A stretch of DNA of 64,000 nt from Anaeramoeba flamelloides. Its lineage: Eukaryota > Metamonada > Anaeramoebidae. The position numbers were made by a program, and so were the translations under genes. The notes beneath the pieces were generated by a model. It was not told the DNA's origin, did no database searches, and saw nothing but the letters and a program-made list of their open reading frames with translations. The DNA is taken from contig JANTQA010000008.1 in assembly GCA_027625915.1 (NCBI GenBank), positions 11,843,001-11,907,000 on the forward strand, given 5' to 3'. Of the stretch, positions 58,701 to 64,000 are shown piece by piece. Positions within the stretch are counted from its first letter, which is position 1; every line of letters begins with the position of its first letter.

Positions 58701-59437
58701 AACAAAAAAATAAAAAAGAAAAAGCATACATCGAGGTATAAGTTATCAAAATATTCTCCAGCTTTTTCTTTGTCATATTGAAATTTGACAAAGTAATTTT
58801 TATGATGAAAATAAGGAATGTAAACTAAAGTGTGGACTGTACAATTGTCTTGAGCCTTTGGAAGAAAAATTAATAAAAATAAAAGAAAAGAAAGGCAAAA
58901 TAAATAAAAAAATTTTGATTAATAATTCCCAAAAAAAGAAAAATATAAAAAAAGAAAGAATTTTTTTCTTTGAGTACATACATCACAATCAATTTCACGT
59001 GTGTGTTCAGAAAATTCAAGTAAATCCCATCCATCGTCTGTGTCTTCGTCACTATCAGAATTTCCAGAACTAATTCCAACAGTCGACTCTTCTGTAAAGT
59101 TCGGTTTATCGGAAGCACCAGTGAGATCATTTGTTCCCCAAACCCAAACATCAAAATCAATATTTTCTTTTATCCCAATATCTGCCCCATTATAAAAATG
59201 TGTATCAATAAAGAGAAATTGGTTAAGCCTATTAAGAGTTTTAACTTCGATATAAAAGATAGGGCTTGTTTCTGCGTCTTGAACATCATGAGTAAATTCT
59301 TTTTGTTTATAACGATAAGGTCCATACCCACCTATAAGTAAGCCGATCCCAAGTATTATAAAGAATAAAACGTAAAACCAAATGAATTTTTTTTTATCCC
59401 AACCACCAATCCTCATATTCACAGCATGTGATTCCAT
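49793..59437 (-). CDS. TMEM181-like multi-pass membrane protein
   Basis: Four exons on the minus strand: 59437-58982, 58855-58730, 52613-52305 and 50431-49793. All join in phase 0 at GT-AG sites (donors GTATGT, GTATGC, GTAAAA) and give 509 residues. Exon 1 has one TM helix near residues 18-37 and then a lumenal domain. It continues in exon 2 with a Cys pair (DCD..DNC), as in TMEM181. Exons 3 and 4 hold the helical core. 'EIFFRYFF', 'AEQKWIYILLILLLLFNNPL' and 'HSFLKFYLPK' line up with human TMEM181 'EIWFRFFF', 'IEQKWMSVLLPLLLLYNDPF' and 'CLTFYLPK'. TMEM181 belongs to the GOLD-domain seven-helix (GOST) group with Wntless-type proteins (family knowledge); its role in protists is unknown. The cytosolic tail is acidic, then has SEKSEK-type repeats. 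Intron 2 is 6.1 kb and full of transposons; intron 1 is only 126 bp. Confidence 0.9.
50432..52304. other. Intron 3 of the TMEM181-like gene
   Basis: AT-rich 1.9-kb intron. The first 1.1 kb (gene direction reversed, 50.4-51.6 kb) holds nothing identifiable. The rest is mostly a family E repeat (see 51,598-52,230). Confidence 0.6.
51598..52230 (+). repeat. Dispersed repeat family E, copy 2
   Basis: The left end has CAGTCAAAGGTGCCCAAG. The interior from 51,790 aligns with 49,100-49,440 in the same orientation, 2.7 kb away. The right end is not seen; similarity fades about 75 bases before exon 3 of the TMEM181-like gene. The two direct copies bracket the last exon of that gene. Confidence 0.5.
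52614..54832. other. Intron 2 of the TMEM181-like gene, 3' part
   Basis: AT-rich intronic sequence with no delimited element or ORF. Confidence 0.5.
54833..55410. mobile_element. MITE with GTGGGGCA ends, 578 bp
   Basis: Left end TATTTCCAAGAAAGTGGGGC; the right end reversed is TATTTCCAAAAAAGTGGGGC, so 19 of 20 bases agree. The TA at each edge could be a target duplication. Non-coding. It is inserted in intron 2 of the TMEM181-like gene. A lone matching end is at about 48,901. Confidence 0.7.
55411..57539. other. Intron 2 of the TMEM181-like gene, middle part
   Basis: AT-rich. A purine-rich (GAAAAA)n-type microsatellite lies at about 56,967-57,056; its poly-Lys reading is not a gene. Nothing else was identified. 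Confidence 0.5.
57540..58520 (+). repeat. Dispersed repeat family B, split by a Tc1-like MITE
   Basis: 57,540-57,680 matches about 100-240 of the window start ('GACCTTTTTGAGATC' against 'GATCTTTTTGAGATC'). 58,200-58,520 matches 300-590 ('AAACAATTTGTTTCAAATTG', then 'CAAGTTGTCCCTTGAG'). Between them sits the family C element 57,689-58,175. The B copy was therefore there first. It lies in intron 2 of the TMEM181-like gene. Confidence 0.55.
57689..58175 (+). mobile_element. Tc1-like MITE, family C copy 2 (nested)
   Basis: Left end CAGTGTCAAAAAAAACATG; the right end reversed is CTGTTTTTCAAAATAG, followed by TA. The interior is colinear with 11,954-12,444 ('AATTTGATCCTTTATTTT', 'TTTGAAACACGGATTAA'). 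No ORF. Confidence 0.6.
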
Positions 59438-59750
59438 TTTTTTTGGTTATTTTCAGAAAGAGAAAAAATAATAATATATAAAAAGTAACTTTTTTGAGAT
59501 TTCACCCTCTTCTATAGAACTTCCTTTGTCACAAAAAACTTCAAAAACTACTTTTTTATTTTTTAACAACCATGAAATAAGCTGAGTTTTTTTTTTTCCA
59601 AAAGACAACAGAATAAGAATAACGAGAAAGTTAATTTCCAATTTTCATGCAATCCAGCAAATCAGGGTTCCAATTTGAAAGGTTACAAAGTTCCCATATT
59701 TTAACAAACAAAATTTCCTTCTAAAATCTCATTCTTTTCTTAAATTAGAA
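59438..59750. other. Upstream of the TMEM181-like gene
   Basis: The presumed 5' UTR and promoter of the minus-strand gene. No other feature. Confidence 0.4.
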
Positions 59751-59751
59751 G

Positions 59752-60165
59752 AGTGATCAAAATAATACACACACAACAACTTGAGTCCTTGTTTCAAAAC
59801 ATAACCCATACTTTATTTTTTTCTTGTTCCTATACAACATCCTTTTAACTACACAGTCGTATACCAACGTTAAAGTCAATGTTGCAGGCAAATTCCCTGG
59901 TCTTTTAAGTAAATTTTAAATCAGACATGCACTTTCGTTAAAAATTTTTCATTTTTTACATGATTTTTGGAATTGTTTGTTTTTTAATGAAAGATTAAAA
60001 TTAATGAACAATTTAACTCGATTTTTTGAGAGAAAAATTTTTTAATTTGATCCTTTGATTTTCAAATTTCTTTTTAAAATAATAGAACTTTAAGAAACCA
60101 ACACCATGTTTACTTAACGTTTATTGTTGGTTTCTTTGATCGGTTAATGTATAGGTCTTCTCTAA
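59752..60165 (+). mobile_element. Tc1-like MITE, family C copy 3 (right end missing)
   Basis: Begins GTGATCAAAATAATACAC and follows copy 1 through 'AATTTGATCCTTTGATTTT' and the 'GTTTCTTTGATCGGTTAATG' block. It then diverges before the right terminus. A truncated, immobile copy. It lies about 310 bases upstream of the TMEM181-like start codon, so it may contribute to that promoter. Confidence 0.5.
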
Positions 60166-61200
60166 TACTATTGGTTGCAAAATAAAGAGAACAAAATTTT
60201 CATTTAACTTGCCAAAAAAAGATTTGAAAAATCGTTAAAAATTACAATTTTCAAGGGGGTTAGTACATTTTTCATATTTTGAGTGCCACTATTAATGTGG
60301 AACTGAATTCTTCAAATCGTTTCTTTAGCCAAATACATTGATATTTTTATAAATACTAAAGTGGAATATATCCTAGTATAAGATATTTACATACCAACTA
60401 AAAAATGGAATTCAAAAAATGAAAAAATTGATCAAAAAAAAATAAATTAAAATCATTTATTACTTGATCTTATCTATAAAATTTGACACAATTACATATT
60501 CTTTATTTGGTTTTATTTTTGATTCTTTATGAAAATAATTTTGTTTGGTAAATTTTTTAAAAACAAATTACTCTTTATTTCTAAAGAATTTCCAAAATGA
60601 ATTTTAAAATCCTAATTTTCATTTAATTCATCTAATTCTCGTTTTAGTTCAGAAAATCACAGATTTTTTTAATTCTTCTTGAAAATAAGGGTTTATTGGA
60701 CAAATTCGTTTGATTTTATCATTATTTATTTCCCATTAAAATAAGAACTCAAAAAAATTAAGAATCTGATTGAAATGTTTTCTTGAATTTTTCAATTATT
60801 TTTATTTGAATCTTTTGTAACTGTTTTTTGATTCCAAGAATTCAACCCCTTTATTATAATTTTTAAAATATTATTCTTAATTTTGGCTTTGTTTGATAAA
60901 AATATTTTCAAAAAGAATTTTGAAAACAAATTTGTAACAAAAGGTTTTTTAAAATAAATAATTTAAATAGTAATGGGGTGAGAAATATAAGGAAAAAAAT
61001 AGTTTGTATTCATTCAAAATAAGAAGATAAAGAAAACCAATCTTCAAAAATATACTTTTATTGATTTTTTTTTTTCGTTCTTGATTTCAACAAATTTATT
61101 TGGAATGATGATTTTTCGTGTTTGGTCTTCTAAAAGAAAATATTTGTTTCAAAGAAACACCTTTTTGTGTTTGTTTTTTAGTTTTACTGTTTGATTAATT
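60166..61200. other. Intergenic, mostly empty
   Basis: AT-rich. On the minus strand near 61,030-61,120 a coding-like stretch reads 'KIIIPNKFVEIKNEKKK' between an acceptor-like T-run and a possible donor. It could not be connected in phase to the blocks at 61.20-61.47 kb. Confidence 0.3.
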
Positions 61201-61472
61201 TCACTCATTCTCTATAAACACATCTCTAGATCCAAAACCAAATTTAATAAAACCAAAAATTGAATCAAAAAAAATTTTCAAAAAATTGAAAAATTTAAAA
61301 TTCAACTCTGAATTACTTTGATTCTTTTCACGGACAGACTAGTGAATCGTATTTTGGTTCCAAAGTTTCAATATCTGGTGGCACTCGAAAAATATTTTTA
61401 CAGTAATGTTCACACAATTCAAATTTTTCAAAATGGTAAAATGTACTTACTTCCTTAAATACCCAATGGAAA
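61201..61472 (-). CDS. Tentative 3' part of a small spliced gene
   Basis: Two minus-strand blocks, 61472-61332 and 61225-61201, join at GTGAAA/GGATCTAG with matching phase and end in TGA. The reading contains 'FYHFEKFELCEHYCKNIF' and 'VPPDIETLEPKYDSLVCP', then 'DVFIENE'. G+C is well above the surroundings and the peptide looks like real protein, but no family is recognisable and no upstream exon or start was found. A GTAAGT inside the first block could also be a donor, which would change the model. A TTAA-flanked transposon begins 140 bases upstream and may have cut the gene off from its 5' part. Confidence 0.33.
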
Positions 61473-61611
61473 CTTAAAATTTAAATTCCCCTTTTAGAAT
61501 TGGTAACTTTTAATTAATGGTTTGTTTTAAATATGGAGAGGTGGGTTTTTATTGAAAAGTTAATTGGAAATTTTGTTCCCTTTATTTTTCAATTAACAGT
61601 TTATATATTAA

Positions 61612-63365
61612 GGGGGTAGCTACACCATAAGACATGATAAAAATTGGAGAGAGATGAGAAAAGAATATTTTATTTTTTCGCTTATGATGGTAGATTCTCT
61701 AAAAAAATTTTTTAAGAAAAATATATGATATTATTTTTTGTAAGGGACTGTCTCTATTAATTTTTTTTTTTTGACCAATAACTAAATAAGGAATCTTTAT
61801 CTTGAAAATATGTTTGTAATTGAAAATAGGTAGGTTTTTACAATGTTAGAGCTTTTTTTTCTGGTTTTTTAAAATTTTACAATTCTAGTCAAAAAAAGTG
61901 ACTTTTAAAAAATTTTTTTTTGAAAAAAGATCTTTAACGGATGAGAATTTTTTGATTAATTTTGGATTTAATTATTTTTACAGAATTAATATTTATTCTC
62001 ATTTGGAAAAACGAAAAAATAATTTAAAACTGTCGAATATTTTCTCTTTCACTTCTGTTCATCCAAATTGACTCTATAAAGAACTCGATTTGTTTTATCA
62101 ATAATTACCTTTTTTAAAAAATAGTTCTTCTTCTTTTCTTTGATTTATTTTGACTCTGACAAAAACCTATGGAATGATAATTTGGGAATTCTTAAAAAAA
62201 CTTCAAATTCAACAAAAAAAAAAGAGTGTAAACTCAAAAAGGAGATTTATGAAAAAAAAAGAATGTTACAAGAAAAGAAAAAAAATCTTTTATTTTGAGT
62301 AAAGGATATATTGCAAAATTTTTTTCGAATCAAACTATTTTTTCATACAAATCCAAAATAACCTTTTCAGGTTTATTTTTCAAACTATTTTTTGTATTTC
62401 TTACACAAAAACAACATGGTTAAGCGAGATTCCTCATATTTTTTTTTTTATTTTTTGTATTTTTGCGAAAAGTTGAAAAAAAGCAACTTTCAAAAAAGTG
62501 AAAAAAAGGAAAACTTTTTTATAAAAACAATAACTAAATTTAATGAATGTCATTTATCGAGATTTCATTACTATACATGAAGTTTTTTACTTTGATTTCA
62601 AATCTAAGGAATTGGCAAAAAAAAATTAAATCTCTATTAAATTTACCTCAAAAATCTTTAATAGAGACTATTCCCCTTAAAAATACTAAATAATAAAAAA
62701 AAGAGAAAAGAATTGATAAAATTAGTTTAATTTTTATTTTTTTTTTATAATAAACTTTTTTTTGGGATAAGATAATTTTGGATTCTTAGAATAAAACTTT
62801 AAGCTATTTTGTGGTTTAAAACTTGATAAAATATAATCATATTCACTTCTCCAATTCCACCAAACCCAAGTGATGAAAATACTAACCAGATTTATTTTGG
62901 GATAATTATTAATATTTAGTACACTTCGAGCTATTTAAGTCCCATTCATGTTTCCTTTTGTGATTCTCTTGATTCTAATGCTATTGTTCTTTATTAACAA
63001 AATTCAAACATCCCAAATGTCACTGATGAAAAAATCTTTCTTATTACTGTTGGTTGTAATTAAAAAATAAATCAAAAATGATGAAAAAATAACAAATGAA
63101 AAAATTAAATGCCAAAATAGAATGTTGAGATAAGGAGAAAAGATAAGCCATTCAACCTTTGAAACACAATTTTAAACAATTCAACTCAACATTTTATTGT
63201 GGCAATTTCTTTATACTTTTGAAAAAAAAATTAAAAAAATCTAATGAATGAAGTACTTTAAAAAATAAAAATTAATGAGTTAACCAAAGTAAAAAAAATA
63301 TTATTTCCTGATCCTCTTCAAAATTGCAAAAAAGTGAAAAATTTTCCTCTATGGTTGCTACTCCC
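61612..63365. mobile_element. TTAA-flanked element, piggyBac-like target, 1.75 kb
   Basis: TTAA at 61608-61611 and 63366-63369. Left end GGGGGTAGCTACACCAT; the right end reversed is GGGAGTAGCAACCAT. Exact TTAA at both edges with G-rich inverted ends fits piggyBac-type transposition. No transposase ORF, so non-autonomous. An inner pair of similar ends suggests a second element nested within it. Confidence 0.6.
61742..62682. mobile_element. Nested element with GGGGAATAGTCTC-type ends
   Basis: Left end TAAGGGACTGTCTCTATTAA near 61,742; the right end reversed is TTAAGGGGAATAGTCTCTAT near 62,682. The right border is TTAA; the left is degraded to GTAA. About 940 bp, non-coding. A further lone end 'TATTCCCCTTAA' occurs near 63,582. 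Confidence 0.4.
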
Positions 63366-63419
63366 TTAAGTGAGGTAGATCTAAAAATTATAGCACCATT
63401 TTATATATTTTTTTTAATA

Positions 63420-63506
63420 TTTTTATTTGAGAAAAAAAACAAAAAAACCGGCTTTTTATTTTGAAACACAGATTAAACTAAGCTGTACGCTTTATTTTGA
63501 CAACAG
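63420..63506 (+). repeat. Family C right end, isolated
   Basis: 'TTTTGAAACACAGATTAAAC' followed by 'TTATTTTGACAACAG' and TA matches the right terminus of the copy at 11,954-12,444. The rest of the element is absent. Confidence 0.45.
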
Positions 63507-63733
63507 TATGATATTTCATGTGACAAGAGATATTAATTAGAAGAATAACTTTTGACACTTAAAATATATTTTTAATCTTATTCCCCTTAAGATGAAATAT
63601 TTTAAAAAAACATTTTCGAAAATGGTTTGACATATAGTTACACAAACGGACTAACATATATTTGAATAAAGATTTAATCATAAAAAAATAATAAAAAAAA
63701 AAACAAAACAATTACAAAAGGAATTTTTATTAA

Positions 63734-64000
63734 TTATTTCAATTCAAAATCAAATTTTTCTAAGAATTTTTTCTTATTTTTTTTTATAAATTGTAAAGAA
63801 ATTGATTTATCTTTCCAAATTATCTTTATATCAATAAACAAACCTTTATTCAAATTAACTTTTAAATTTTTGACTTTAAAATCGTGCAATTGTTTAATTA
63901 CAAGATTGGAAGAAAACCAGGGTATATAGACCTTCCAAATTTTTAAATTTTTTTCATAATCGGAAAAGGTAGCGAGGAACTTTTCGTTTTCATTAAAGGA
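63734..64000 (-). CDS. 3' end of an unidentified gene, runs off the window
   Basis: An uninterrupted 88-codon reading on the minus strand from the window edge to TAA at 63,736-63,734. The start lies beyond base 64,000. The peptide contains 'ENEKFLATFSDYEKNLKIW', 'VYIPWFSSNLVIKQ', 'LNKGLFIDIKIIW', then a Lys-rich end 'KKNKKKFLEKFDFELK'. G+C is above background at the 5' side and the peptide looks globular, with alternating hydrophobic and polar residues. It could be the last exon of a host gene or of an element. No family is recognised. Confidence 0.5.
   Translation of the reverse strand, partial: SFNENEKFLATFSDYEKNLKIWKVYIPWFSSNLVIKQLHDFKVKNLKVNLNKGLFIDIKIIWKDKSISLQFIKKNKKKFLEKFDFELK

Noticed and set aside
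59001-59195. Plus-strand ORF over TMEM181 exon 1
   Set aside because: Antisense shadow of exon 1.

Overview
The window is eukaryotic nuclear DNA from a very AT-rich protist. Genes are sparse and cut by GT-AG introns with T-rich 3' ends. TAA and TGA are both used as stops, and proteins carry long Lys, Glu or Lys/Glu low-complexity runs. The Ras protein resembles amoebozoan (dictyostelid-type) Ras. An amoeboid protist, possibly an Anaeramoeba-like lineage, is my best guess. That is inference from gene style, not proof. I saw no tRNA, rRNA or CRISPR array.

Five genes can be read with good confidence. They are a Ras GTPase (minus, 9.1-9.6 kb), a P-loop ATPase resembling SWSAP1/RAD51 paralogues (plus, 22.7-23.8 kb, two exons), an Aurora-type kinase with a giant lysine-rich N-terminus (plus, 30.3-33.4 kb, three exons), a tau-tubulin-kinase/CK1-type kinase (plus, 39.4-45.6 kb, seven exons), and a TMEM181-like multi-pass membrane protein (minus, 49.8-59.4 kb, four exons). 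Splice joins were worked out by hand. All keep frame and rebuild conserved family motifs across the junctions. Smaller or weaker genes are a two-TM protein (3.2-3.5 kb), an acidic coiled-coil protein (15.9-16.8 kb), an orphan 3' exon ending in a CaaX box (48.3-48.7 kb), the 3' part of a gene leaving the window (63.7-64.0 kb), and two tentative small spliced genes (1.1-1.7 and 61.2-61.5 kb).

The rest is dominated by small, mostly non-autonomous DNA transposons and one LINE family. I count at least nine repeat families. There are TA-flanked palindromic MITEs of about 196 bp (four copies). There are long-armed foldback elements with a CAG..TTCCAA..CTACC terminus. There is a 700-bp element with CACTACAAGG ends (three copies, CACTA/EnSpm-like). 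Two TTAA-flanked elements have piggyBac-like target sites, one 3.9 kb long with inverted arms of nearly 700 bp. A Tc1-like CAGTG..TCAAAATAATA family and several further 260-730 bp families make up the rest. They are heavily nested: CACTA copies inside a foldback arm and inside the 3.9-kb TTAA element, and a Tc1-like copy inside another repeat in a TMEM181 intron. The large introns are made by this traffic. A degraded LINE and a palindromic MITE fill the 4.1-kb intron of the TTBK-like gene, and three nested elements sit in the 6.1-kb intron of the TMEM181-like gene.

The genes do not form a pathway or operon. Functionally they cover signalling (Ras and two kinases), recombination or repair (SWSAP1-like) and membrane traffic or receptor function (TMEM181-like).
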